Source of the DNA: Gnetum montanum
Lineage: Eukaryota > Streptophyta > Gnetopsida > Gnetales > Gnetaceae
Length of the DNA stretch: 64,000 nt
Direction of reading: 5' to 3'
Assembly: GCA_015680685.1 (NCBI GenBank)
Contig: MNCI01029528.1
Location: forward strand, 20,698 to 84,697
Part shown: in pieces, positions 33,001 through 43,649 of the stretch
Layout of the letters: each line of letters opens with the position of its first letter
Numbering within the stretch: position 1 is the stretch's first letter
The notes under the pieces: model-generated
The model's database searches: none
The model's input: the letters and a program-made list of their open reading frames with translations, nothing else
What the model was told of the DNA's origin: nothing
Made by a program: the position numbers and the translations under genes

Positions 33001-33429
33001 TAAAAATTCATCATTTCAAAAAAACCCTTGTTTAGAAAAAATACTTAATTAACTAATTAAATAATTAATTAAAAATAATTTCATCTTGACAATGCATCAC
33101 TATCTTTGATTTATTATTTAAAATGTATTCAAATGGATAATTGGAAAAGAACATTATGTCTATTGGCTTATGTTAGATTAAAATTTTATTGATTTTTATT
33201 GTTTGTATTCTTAATTGTTTTAGGTGTTAGAAAAATTTAGCATAATTCACAAAAACTATGTGCAATGCTCTTTCCTACAATTGAGATGATAACTTTGTGA
33301 GTGAAAAAATCAAGAATGTCTCAAATTGGATGTGTGGTAATGAAGATATGAATATCTGAAGGTTGTTAGATAGAGAAACAACGTGAACTCCTTTTGCGTA
33401 AAATGATGGAATGAAAAATTTTCCTAACA
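30034..33429 (-). mobile_element. 3' end of a second element 4-type copy, truncated at 33429
   Basis: Contains the PPT, the downstream ORF and ~570 bases upstream of that ORF. Collinear with 7420-10992; similarity stops at 33429 while the other two copies continue. The rest of this copy (gag, pol, 5' LTR) is missing, replaced by unrelated sequence. Confidence 0.75.
30260..32862 (-). pseudogene. Unknown ORF downstream of pol, copy 2
   Basis: Minus strand ATG at 32860-32862 gives MSSKRSKFGGPSQPWQKRH, so the N-terminus agrees with copy 1. It ends with L-M-E-E-P-L-Q-P-W-T-stop at 30260, equivalent to the copy 1 C-terminus. The central LPFPYLIRKLC-type block is at ~32065-32160, and the charged helical part at 31631-31404 (MMLKTRKEATIVVMQYQDTT) aligns with copy 1 at 9165-8938. 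About 2.6 kb, numerous stops. Agreement of both ends among three copies is the main reason for treating this as a once-real protein. Confidence 0.65.
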
Positions 33430-33715
33430 GTTTTCAATATTAGATGCATTCCTTAACATATTTCCATACAACCTTATCTATTTCATGTGGTAAGAATTTC
33501 CATATTTAACACTTTTTAAGATACTATAATTTTTAATAATTTTTTACTTTGTTGAGATAAGGAAACTTAGGGATACTAGCACAACCCTACCAACATAGAA
33601 GGATAGATGTGACTCAGTATGTCTCATCACAAAGCTTAGAGAATCTTACTTATGATAAAAGCCTTACCATGCCAAATCTTAAAATTTTTCAAGATATAGA
33701 TTAATAGAAAAATGT

Positions 33716-34120
33716 GTTAATCTTCCAAGAAGCAAATAGTAGATGCTCATATTCTAAATTACAATAAAGACTATGGTAGGCACCTTTTAAAATCTTGCAA
33801 GTCTTACAATGGAGAAGGCATAAATGTTAATGAATAATAAGGAGTAAGACATTGCTCAATTGGTTAGAGATTCTAAGAAGCAGGTTGATTTAACAAAGAT
33901 ATCATGAAAGTTTAGGTTGTTAATCTTCCAAGAAGCAAATAGTAGATGCTCATATTCTAAATTACAATATAGACTATGGTAGGCACCTTTAAAATCTTGC
34001 AAGTCTTACAATGGAGAAGGCATAAATGTTAATGAATAACAAGGAGTAAGGCATTGCTCAATTGGTTAGAGATTCTAAGAAGTAGGTTGATTTAACAAAG
34101 GTATGATGAAAGTTTAGGTT
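33716..34120 (+). repeat. 203 bp direct tandem duplication
   Basis: 33716-33918 and 33919-34120 both start GTTAATCTTCCAAGAAGCAA and end AGTTTAGGTT; I count only about seven differences, so the duplication is recent. Each unit contains GCTCAATTGGTTAGAG, which resembles a tRNA D-arm/A-box. Confidence 0.92.
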
Positions 34121-34177
34121 GTGTGTGTGTGTGTGTGTGTGTGCGTGTGTGTGTGGGTGGGTGTGTGTGTGTGTGCG
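34119..34177 (+). repeat. (GT)n microsatellite
   Basis: Imperfect GT run with a few GC and GGGT interruptions, directly after the tandem duplication. The His-Thr-rich minus frame through it is not a protein. Confidence 0.95.
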
Positions 34178-37100
34178 CACATGAATATAATCATCTAGTT
34201 TTGGTTTTGACATCCAACTCCCCCTAGCCCCCAGCCCACCCTTGCCTTGACTACAAAGCAAGTCCATTATTTCCACACTCCTAAGTAAATCCAATATCAA
34301 ATCCACAATTTTTATTTTTAAGGATGAATATCCTAACAATAGGATGTTATCATAGTGATCTAACTCTTGATTTCAAAGCTTATTATCTAACAAGAATTGT
34401 GAAAGTCATATGCTTAATTCCATGAAATATGGGACAACTAGTTAGTTCATTATCTAATATGGATTTGTAGGTAAGAGGTTATTATTTCAAGTTAGACTTA
34501 AGATAACATTATGTATTCTTAATATTTTCTTAAGTATCATATTAGATATATGTCTTGGGGTGTACCTATGATTAAATTCTTTTATGTTTAGATACCTTTC
34601 ACAAGTTTGATCCCATGAGATATGTTCAAATACCTTATGTTCTACTTAAGTTCTTCCAAATTTTTAACAAGTTATAGTGTTTAGGTTTGATGTGTGTGAT
34701 AATATGGAATTATAGATAATGAAAAACCAATGATTCTATCCAATGTTCACAATATTTAATAGCTTTAATAGCTATAGTATCAAGTGAGTTTACAATTGTA
34801 CATGTGAAAATCTTTCAATTTCTTTCTAACTTTAAAGAAATATCATCTCCATAGGTGCAACATTTGTTAGAATGAAAAATCCATATTTCAAAAAAATCAA
34901 CTTCAAGATGCCATCCTATTGTAATCATTATTACATTGTTAGCCTTCTGGAATGTAGGTTTTTTTTTTGAATAAATTGATTATGATTTTTTCATGTTTAA
35001 AACATAGAATACATCTTGAGGTTAATTGGTAACCTTTACATTGTAAGTTATCTAGGATCAGAATTCTCTATGTCCAAAAATCCAACCAAAAAAATGAACT
35101 TTGGGTCTATAAGAAAGCTACCAAAGTTAGTTTCATCTAGCATCCCTATTAATGAAACATCATATATTTAATGTTGAAAAGCTTAAGAGTAAGGCAACAT
35201 TTCATTGGAAAATGCTAGTATAGATCTTATGTTGGAATCGATGAGTAATAAAAATCATAGTCCATTGGCTATGATGCCACATCCTCATAGATGAAAGATC
35301 TCCTAGTTTATACCATAATAGGTATACTCTATCAGTTTCATTTCTAATTTCTTGTACTAGTCAGTAGGTATGCATAGGATGTGTCCAAGTTAGTTGTATA
35401 AAGTTTTTATTCAAGTGGTTATGCATAGATGTATCCACAAATAATAATAAAGATAGAAAGTACTGGCATTTACATTGCAACACTTTTAGTTAAACTAGAT
35501 TTACTTTCTTGCATTTATTTTTAGATATGTATTTAATATTTTCCTAGCATATCATTTACATTTTATTACACATTAAATCATGGAAAATGAGCATGATTGA
35601 TCTCAAGTATTAAATATGCTTCAACTTGGTAATCTCAATAGGTTATCACTTAGTATGTCTAATAGTAGGATAACTTGATAATCTTATTAGTTGATGCACC
35701 TATCCAAGAATGTAAATAAAGATTATGAAATAGATACCTATTACTCTAGGATAATTTGGAACTTTACTTTTGCTTATACTTATAGTTAACCTTAGTATAG
35801 ATTATTTTTTAGATTTAGTTTACATGGGCTAAACAATATCATTGATCATATATCTTAATCACATTTTAACCATATATTGTGAGCTTATTGTGAATGTGAT
35901 AGGAAAGATAGTGACTTGCAGTTGATCCATATTAGTCTTAGATATTTAACCTTTTCCTTTCATGGATTACAACATAGTCTAGTATGATACTTTTAGATTG
36001 TATAATTCACTGTTGGGCATACTTTCCACTCATCAATTTTCAAATGAAGTATCATAGGGGACTGAAATCTAGTTATTTCTAGTAGAATTGGGGAATGAGA
36101 GTACATCAATTTTCCTATCAAAGGAAGATCACTATTTATCCATGTATGCTAATAATATGCCAAATTAAGAAGAAGTGTGATTACCTAGAGGGAACAATGA
36201 TGGGGGATGTTAGACACCACTTGAGCTTAAGTATCTTACTAGAGTAATGTTCCTACTCATAAGTAATGAGTTGATCAAAGAATATTATTATCTTAGGTTA
36301 AGAAAAGTATTAACCATAAATGGTAGGATCTAGATAGGAAAACCTTGTCACCAAATCTTAATGTTCTAGACAATTAAAGAAATGTACATCCCACCTACAA
36401 AGATCTCTAAATAGTTAAGCATTTGGTTGAAACACTACTATTAAGACTACCATATTTTTTTTGAGTACATCTTAACAAAATATACTCATGTTTAATCAAG
36501 TTTCATGATCAAGATTGGTATCAAGAATGTTTATTTGATTCCTTATTGACTAGTTATGAAAACCACCTCCAACTTTAGGAATTGCAATTTTATCCTAATG
36601 AATGAAATGGAGGTGATCTCAATCATTAGAAAAATGTTCAAAAAATTTTACTAACATAATTAACAAATTTTGTCAAGAATCGAAGCACAAACATGATATA
36701 AATAGGATACTAGAAGGAATAACATTTGAAAAACTTATTCTTCCTAGAGAAAAAGATCAAGCATAATCTTTTGTAAAATTTATTAATGATGGATTTTTAA
36801 GATTCTTCTTTTTTAACATTGTAAATATTTACTAGTTAAGATAATAAAAAGGAAAAATATCCCTTTTTCAATTGAGAAGGTTTGTAATATACTAAAATCT
36901 AAGAGCATGAAAATTAAATTGTAGAATCTTCTATTTTTGCTAGTTGACCATCCAACCAATGAATATGACAATGAAATCAAGCACTTTTGTAATCTTTCAA
37001 GATTTTTACACTACCTCACTAAAGATGATTATGGTCTCATCAACATATTAAAAAAATTATAAAGATAAAGGGTCCTTCTATTTAAGCCTATTAAAGGGAT

Positions 37101-37209
37101 GAAAAGGATCCAAGATAGATCCTCCCAAACTAGATTCTAAATCAAACAACTTTGAGGGAGAAGAAAACAAAGATTCTAAATCATTCTCCAAATTCAAGTT
37201 GTTCTAGGA

Positions 37210-38033
37210 TGATAATGAGAATTAGACAAGCATTCGTGCATAATCTAGTCAAATTTTATAGACTTGGATAGCATGATTTCTTAGTTATCTATGTGTGGGA
37301 TCACTGATCATTATCTTTCCAATCATAAATTGTGTGAGTTCAAGTGGTATGCTTAAGTATGATTAAGGCATATGATGGTTATCATTATTTATTAAAATAC
37401 TGAAATATTAAGAGATTAAACTAATTAATCTAAGTATAGAAAAATATTCTAAACTAGCCTAGTTTAGAGCATATGTCTCCTACTTTTCAAATACATCTTG
37501 AACATATACTAACATTACTAAATTTTCAAGTTTTTATTGTTGGGCATGCCAAATGTTCACTGTTGAGATTACCAAATTCTAGTATGTAAGGTCGAAGTGG
37601 TCAATGTCATGTGTGTATTATTAATACAAGGAATAATAAAATATTTATCTAATAACATGGGATACTAAATAAACATTAAGGGTAAAGTACAAGAAGTAAA
37701 CCATAGTGCTAGTCTAAATGTTGCAATGGAGAAAATAAGTCTCAATTTTATTGCCACCATGCATATGTCTAGGTACATAGTGTACACAAATAAACCTCCA
37801 TATAATTTATTCAATCCATGTTGTAGGAAGTGAAAAAAAAAGTATTCTAGATTTTATGAAAGAAAAATAAAAGAGTTTGAATATAGAATGATCAAAAGAT
37901 GTTATAAATGCAATGGGTGTGCACATTTATATAGTCTAGGGACAAGACAATATCAGTGGATATGCATCAACACATCATAGAATGCACTGATGCATATGCC
38001 TATTGATGTAGCTAACTAACTTACATTTCATCA
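37210..38033 (-). repeat. 3' LTR of third element 4-type copy
   Basis: 824 bp, diverged but collinear with 6544-7419 and 29158-30033. Minus strand starts TGATGAAATGTAAG next to a PPT reading GTCATAAGGGTA (38034-38045). A TATATAAATG box lies near 37935. Confidence 0.72.
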
Positions 38034-38269
38034 TACCCTTATGACTAACTAAAAACTTGTCCTTAAGTGAAGAAAATTAGAACCAAGTTGTTTATGACAT
38101 TGGGAAAGTATAAATCTTACTTATTAATTGATAGACTAACTAAGACTTAAGTACTGCATTATAACAAAATTATTTGAGTACTTACAATGAGAATTGACAA
38201 AATTAGACACTTTATAATAAAAATTTAGATAAACCATTATGTATAAAAAAATATGACAAGGAAGATACT

Positions 38270-39190
38270 CTATGTAGTTCCAAGAGGTAGTGGCTCTTGT
38301 AGCTTTGGTGATTGATCCCCCTTCCCTAGTTTTGCTAGTGGCCTAGACTATCTCATTGTTTCTCCCACTACTAAAATTTGAAAGAAATTTAGCAATACCT
38401 TCATCTTCTCTTTTATGATACTGGGGGTTGTTGATAGTCTAGGTAGCATCGCCTAGATTTGCTAGTGTAGTCATGTCTTAGAGGAAAGACAAAGTAAGGA
38501 ATAGTTTCTTGGCATTAACAAATTGGGTTATGATTTGCTTGCATTCAATGTTGAATGTGTGCATAGTATTTTGTAACTTCTACTAGTCTACCATTCTCAT
38601 TTCTAAGTTCCCTTTGACCATTTTCTAATCTTCAAATTGAGAATTAAGATCTTTAAGCCTTACATTCGCTAGTTTAAGCTTCTAATTAGTCTTCATATGA
38701 AGCTTGAGCTATGTCCCATATAGGAGGTATGAGCTGATAACCTAATTTTCTAATTCTAATCTTAGTCATCTTGCAATAAACAATGCTAGGTTTGCATAAC
38801 AAAGGTTGGCTAGCTTCATGTATTACATCATTTCTTTAATCTAGAGCTAATTAATGTAGATTTTTGCTTGATTGTATGAATTCAGCCCATTAAAGATGGG
38901 TTTCCATGCATTATCATGCTTTTGGAGCTATTGGAGGGTGTTATTCATTTTTTCCTTCATTAGTTAGATTTCCTTCTTCTTGACCCCTTTAAGTGTATCA
39001 ACTTGATCCATGTAGTGATTCTTTACTTTCTTACACTTAAGAACCTTGATCTCCTAGGTTATAATATCAATGGCTAAGTTTTCATGAATGATGCATACCT
39101 CCTTGATCAACAAATTTCTATTTTTTGTAGCTAATCTCCTAACATCCTAATTCACCATGACAAGTTGTTCCTATTACTAATTAAGGTATT
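38270..39190 (-). pseudogene. Unknown ORF downstream of pol, copy 3, C-terminal part
   Basis: Minus strand reads E-P-L-P-L-G-T-T-stop at its end, matching the C-termini of copies 1 and 2. It is cut at 39190 by insertion of element 3; the N-terminal part resumes at 46240. Charged, helical character as in the other copies; many stops. Confidence 0.6.
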
Positions 39191-40005
39191 TGATGGAATG
39201 CGATATGCACGATATCGTGGCCATCGCGATATCGCATCCCTCACGATATTGCGTCTTCCCCTACGATATTGTGGTGCACCGTCATATCTATAAATAAGAG
39301 GCGGTTGTACCTTGTTTTCTCATCCTAGGCTAGATAGTAGGGAAACTCTAGTAGATTGATCACTCCAGAGATATAATATTTTTCATGTGCCCGCAGTAGG
39401 AGTCCCAAAGTGAACGGATCTTTATTCGAGCAAACATTGTACCTGAACACAAGTTTGTGTACGGAAATAAAGACAAGCTTTGTGGATAAACATTGCAGTA
39501 CATGAAATATGATAATTAGGATTTTATTTATTATTATTTATTACTTGTTATTTAATTTTTTTATTATCTCTCTCAACCCTTCTCTCCTAGTTAAGTGCCT
39601 CAGTACGACCACTTTGAGCATGTGCATTACGCTTGGTGATCCCAACAACGATTAGCATTTGGTAGCCAAGGTTTCATCGGTTCAAGGTGTGTATGGTAAG
39701 TGGGAATAGATGCTGATGCTAGGTTAATTTAGACTTAGTTCATTAGTTAGAGTTAGTAATTAGTTTCTCAACCCTTCACCTTGTTAGCATAGGAGAAAAA
39801 AACATAAAAACTATAAAAATCATATACCTCAGACTTGCTTAACCATACATCATGACAACTACAAGTAAGTTTGGGAAGACAACGAATGATTAACCCTAAG
39901 TGTTCCAAGAGGCGTGTAGGCACTTAGTCTATGGAGTTTGACTGAATCATGCATGCTACGCTCGTATTCATATGGTTGAGTGTAGGGGTATCTCGCCACT
40001 CATCA
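39191..40005 (+). repeat. 5' LTR of element 3
   Basis: 815 bp, TGATGGAATG...CTCATCA. U3 contains about five CGATAT/CGATATCG units (39201-39270). TATAAATA at 39289-39296. Confidence 0.92.
39289..39296 (+). promoter_or_regulatory. TATA box of element 3 5' LTR
   Basis: TATAAATA, identical in the 3' LTR at 45524-45531, downstream of the palindrome cluster. Confidence 0.7.
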
Positions 40006-40024
40006 TAGGCACCGTTGCTAGGGA
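40006..40024 (+). other. Primer-binding site, element 3
   Basis: TAGGCACCGTTGCTAGGGA directly after the LTR; differs from the Athila-type TGGCGCCGTTGCCGGGGA mainly by G-to-A and C-to-T changes in CG and CCGG contexts. Confidence 0.75.
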
Positions 40025-40146
40025 ACTAAGTGTTTGTGCACTGAATAAAACATAGGATATCACTCACATCGTTGGGAGCCTAAATGAACCTTCAAGTTAA
40101 TTAAAAGAAAAATTATATAATGGTAAATTAGCACACCAATAACAAT

Positions 40147-40642
40147 GTCTTATTCTAACAAAAGCAACACACCACCTAGGGATAATACAAGAAATAGTCG
40201 GCAATCAAAAACACATATTCAAAATTAGCTGATTCCTCAATAATACTGGATAGTCTATACTCATCCTGATGAGTATATTCCAAACTTTACCTTTATCCTC
40301 CATCAAGATGAATAGCTGTGATGGAGAGATTTACAAGGTAACATTGTGTTACCCCCAGATCGATCAATCCCTAACATGCTCTTTCATGCTTTGGCACATA
40401 TTGGCATGACAGAATTATACACTGAATACGTTGTGGAAGACTTTGACATGAGGGATTATCATCCCACAGAAGCACAACGTATCAGGGACTCACAAAAAGA
40501 GAGCCAACATACACTGATGAAGGGCAAAGGTTTGCACATCCTTAGCAAAATAGGAGATGATGAACCCATTAAAATGGGTTCTCTAGCAAATGATATTTTC
40601 CCTCCTAACAATAGTGAGGAGGTTGGGTATCAGAACCTATGA
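40147..40642 (+). pseudogene. gag: Gag N-terminal region, element 3
   Basis: Starts MSYSNKSNTPPRDNTRNSRQ at 40147, equivalent to the element 2 start at 12467, with early stops. The open part 40346-40642 reads MLPPDRSIPNMLFHALAHIG, then YVVEDFDMRDYHPTEAQRI, and matches the element 2 segment KDYHPTKEQ. Function unknown beyond being the N-terminal part of Gag. Confidence 0.7.
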
Positions 40643-40645
40643 TCA

Positions 40646-40891
40646 ATGATACATAACACTGGTTCTGATCCCCATGAATGCCAACTATTCATAGAGGGAA
40701 CAAAAACTCATGCAAAGGATGGGCACATAGATTGTCATCATGATCGGGGCCATAGAAACCAAAGAGAAGGCAAGAAGCATCATCATGACGATGGTTCCCC
40801 TTCCTCTTCTCCTTCATCTCATCACTCACCCTCTCCTTCCACATCTGGGCATAGCCATCATGAACATAATGGTGAGGATAGAGGTAGATAA
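40646..40891 (+). pseudogene. His/Ser-rich Gag segment, element 3
   Basis: 81 codons, with HHDRGHRNQREGKKHHHDDG then a Ser-Pro-His-rich stretch. Lies between the N-terminal and core Gag parts. Elements 2 and 4 carry Arg/His/Asp-rich low-complexity segments at the same place, so it is likely a linker and perhaps RNA-binding by charge. Confidence 0.5.
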
Positions 40892-41023
40892 AATGAGAGA
40901 CCTCGACGAGAAAGTCGAGAGAGAGGACAAGGGCATGAACAAAGGAAAAGTAGGGAACAACAAAGACATCATAGGCATCATGAAAGAGATGATCATGACA
41001 AGCCCCTACTTACAACCTGAAGC

Positions 41024-41578
41024 ATGCTCGATATCATAGAGGCTATAAGAATTCCAACAAGGCATCAAAAGGATAGTCAGATCAAGCATTTAGACATGAA
41101 CAATATCCCACGCTTCGAAGGAGGATACAACTTAGATCCACAACATCATTTAGAGGCATTCCACGATGCCCACACCTTGAAGAACATAGAAAACAAGTGG
41201 AAAAAACTGAAGTTGTTTCCAAGGACACTCATCAAGGAAGCAGAGAGTTGGTACCAATTCTTAGAGCTAGAAACCATTAAGAGGTGGAGTACGATGTTAG
41301 AACTCTTCAACGATAAGTGTCAAATGTACTCTAGAGTGCCTAATTTGTGTAAGAAGATCCAAGGATGGAAGCAAGGTACTCATGAACCCTTGGATGCTAC
41401 CATGGGCCACTATTACACATTGTTACATCATTGCCTGGGCCATGGATATGCTCAACAGGATCAACTTCACAACATCGTAGATGGGCTAAGGCATGAGACT
41501 AGAAGAACCCTTGGGACTTATGCCCAAGGGAGACTATCAGAACTTAGAGCCCATGAAGTACATTTCTTGTTGGAATAA
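41024..41578 (+). CDS. gag: Gag core domain, element 3 (184 codons open)
   Basis: The best-kept Gag of the Athila-like family in this window. It reads IKHLDMNNIPRFEGGYNLD, QHHLEAFHDAHTLKNIENKW, LKLFPRTLIKEAESWYQFLE, TIKRWSTMLELFNDKCQMYS, then EPLDATMGHYYTLLHHCLGH and QLHNIVDGLRHETRRTLGTY. This fits the plant retrotransposon Gag capsid-like fold (L-F-x-x-T-L...A...W before W...F...F). The ATG at 41024 is inside the larger Gag frame and is probably not the true start. Stop at 41576-41578 is likely a decay stop because homologous residues continue. Confidence 0.8.
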   Translation: MLDIIEAIRIPTRHQKDSQIKHLDMNNIPRFEGGYNLDPQHHLEAFHDAHTLKNIENKWKKLKLFPRTLIKEAESWYQFLELETIKRWSTMLELFNDKCQMYSRVPNLCKKIQGWKQGTHEPLDATMGHYYTLLHHCLGHGYAQQDQLHNIVDGLRHETRRTLGTYAQGRLSELRAHEVHFLLE

Positions 41579-41599
41579 GTAGCAAAAGAAGAAGGTGAG

Positions 41600-42560
41600 C
41601 TACGAAAAAGAGAGAGTGCAGAAGAATACAACCACGATCCTTCCCTTCGAAGAAGGGAGTGAGATTTTGTGATGAGGAGGATGATTCACCACTCGAAGAG
41701 TTGGTGAATCGAAAAACCTTGCTGATTCAAAAATTAGCAATAGAAATATTAGCTAAGGTAGATCAGTTCTGGGATTCCTTAGACTCTAGACTAGAAAATG
41801 TTCTGAAAATCATAGAAGAGTCTAAGGTGGAACGAAGTAGTGATAAAGGTAAGACAAAGTAGAGAGATTCAGGCCCTGCACATAACAAGGGTAAGGGGAA
41901 AATTCCTATCTCTGATGAAGTTGTGGATTCTGACACAAAAGATGATGGTGGCTGTGAGATCTGCCAATATGATAATCCTAAGGGATGTTGTCCAATCATC
42001 TCACATCTACAGGAGTCTAGGGTGTATGCACTTAATCTGAGACTTCACCAATGGCAAACACCCCGAAGGTTACCTTATTCTCAAGGTAACCCAAGGTAGT
42101 TCCACCAACCACTAACATACTATCCAAGTGGAACTCCACCATAACCCATCGGATAGCATCAGTAGTGGCAACACCCACAGTCATGGGGTATGCCATCGCC
42201 AACACAACAGTACCCTTACTAGCAGCTAGACCCATATGGATATTATGTGCAGTAGCCAATTTCTCCAAGTGACTCTATGGGTCACACAACTCCCCAATGT
42301 CACTACCAAGTTTGGGAGTACTTTAGGAGGACTCCTTCTCCTTTGGGAGACATTCCACATTCATCCCATCCTCCAACTCCATCCGCACCTCTTCCACCTG
42401 TAGTTCCCATACAACCTACTCTAGTAATGCAAGGGGAACTCCTTACTCAACTATGGCAATGAAATGCTACTAGAGTAGTAAATATTCAACCCGCTACTGG
42501 TTCTGACAACTATAAAAGGAAAAGACCTTTATTTAGAACTAGAAGCCCAAACAAGATCTC
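41600..42560 (+). pseudogene. Gag C-terminal region, element 3, decayed
   Basis: 41659-41862 encodes an acidic helical segment (EELVNRKTLLIQKLAIEILA). After it C-E-I-C-Q-Y-D-N-P-K-G-C-C-P-I-I-S-H-L (~41950-42010) recurs in element 2 as CDVYQYKHPKVCC; it has several Cys and a His but is not a standard CCHC knuckle. The remainder is a Pro/Tyr/Gln-rich tail (to 42560) with several stops. Confidence 0.65.
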
Positions 42561-42754
42561 ACAATAAGTGGTTGAGCCTATGTACACCTCCACCATCCAA
42601 AACTTTGGAGCACCCTTCAGTCCAACAGAGCTGTACGCATACGGTTATGTTAACACATACCGTAACTGACTAGATCAAGGTAGGCCACCTCCCCAGGAAA
42701 CTATCTATCCTTGGGAGTCCCTTAATCTATTTACAAGTCATTGGAAACAATTCG

Positions 42755-43190
42755 CATAAGGCTCTTCTTGACTCAGGTTCCGGAGTCAATTTAATCTCAC
42801 AATAAATGTATCAAGCCTAGAACCTACCCCAACTTAAGAAGAGTAACATCCAACTGGAGTTGGCTAACCAGTCCATCACCATTCCATTGGGATTGGTGGA
42901 GGACATCATTACCACTATGTGTGGGTGGTCATACCCAGCCAATTTCCTGATGATTGAAGTTAACAACAATGAAGGAGACCTCCCAATCATAATGGAAAGG
43001 CCATGGCTAAGTACAGTAGATGCGTACCTCGGAATCCATGATCTTTCCTTCCAGATATCTAAGATAAACATATATGGAAAGATCGAGAAGAAGAAAGTTC
43101 CATGCATCACATACAGTGACTCAGAGGATGATGACATGGAAGAATGTTCAACATTTCTTCCATGTAATTGGTGTGCCCAAGAAACATAAA
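42755..43190 (+). pseudogene. Retropepsin, element 3
   Basis: Active-site motif ALLDSGSGVNLIS is intact (D-S-G), followed by one stop, then an open 109-codon piece 42860-43189: MANQSITIPLGLVEDIITTM, YPANFLMIEVNNNEGDLPII, RPWLSTVDAYLGIHDLSFQI. This is the full Athila-type protease layout. The tail after 43100 (SDSEDDDMEEC) is acidic. It processes Gag; unusually, this is the last pol domain present in this element. Confidence 0.82.
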
Positions 43191-43499
43191 TTCAAAGGTG
43201 CCTGTATGTAGCAACCACACCAGTAGTAGACACCTCGTGGTTGATAGCTACTAGAAAGAGCAACCTAATATGCATGGAACAAACTGAGGAAACAACTCAT
43301 GCTAACAACGGAGGCATAGATACATTGGAGTATGAGCGTTGCCGACTTCCACCCCTTTATCTGAAAACATCAATGGGGAGAAGTTGGGCACTGTTACAAA
43401 ATTCAAATAGATGTTCATTATTTCAGATCTCTCCCTTGCAATTCAATCATGGGGGAGATGGCCACCTATGCTAATCATTGGAGGCCCTTAGTTCTTTTT

Positions 43500-43649
43500 A
43501 GTTTTTGTTTTACAAGTTTTTGTTTTACATGTTTTTGTTTTACACATTTTTGTTTTACAAGTTTTTGTTTTACACATTTTTGTTTTACATGTTTTTGTTT
43601 TACATATTTTTGTTTCACACATTTTTGTCTTACACATTTTTGTTTTACA
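43500..43649 (+). repeat. 15 bp minisatellite, ~10 units, in element 3
   Basis: Units of the form NNTTTTTGTTTTACA with NN = AG, TG, CA or TA. Located just after the deleted pol region. Element 2 carries a degraded form at 18632-18705. The unit is a multiple of three, so all frames stay open for long stretches (for example the Cys-Phe-Thr repeats at 43449-43781), which explains the spurious ORF. Confidence 0.95.

Larger units (their letters stand above)
33430..37209. other. Non-coding stretch between element 4-type copies
   Basis: No open frame over ~90 codons and no recognisable transposon motif on either strand. It holds a 203 bp tandem duplication (33716-34120), a GT microsatellite (34119-34177) and otherwise AT-rich unique-looking sequence. 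It may be an old insertion or rearranged element, but I cannot assign it. Confidence 0.6.

Noticed and set aside
29168-33429. A 4.26 kb unit with TGTTAG...CTAACA ends, at first taken as a giant LTR encoding a protein
   Set aside because: The other two copies continue past the CTAACA point, no PBS or PPT lies next to these ends, and a PPT with LTR start TGATGA was found inside at 30028-30045. The six-base ends are probably chance.
33857-33935. Possible tRNA gene
   Set aside because: Only a D-arm-like A-box is convincing; no acceptor stem pairing or standard B-box could be drawn.
34058-34339. 93-codon minus frame with His-Thr repeats
   Set aside because: Reads through the GT microsatellite.
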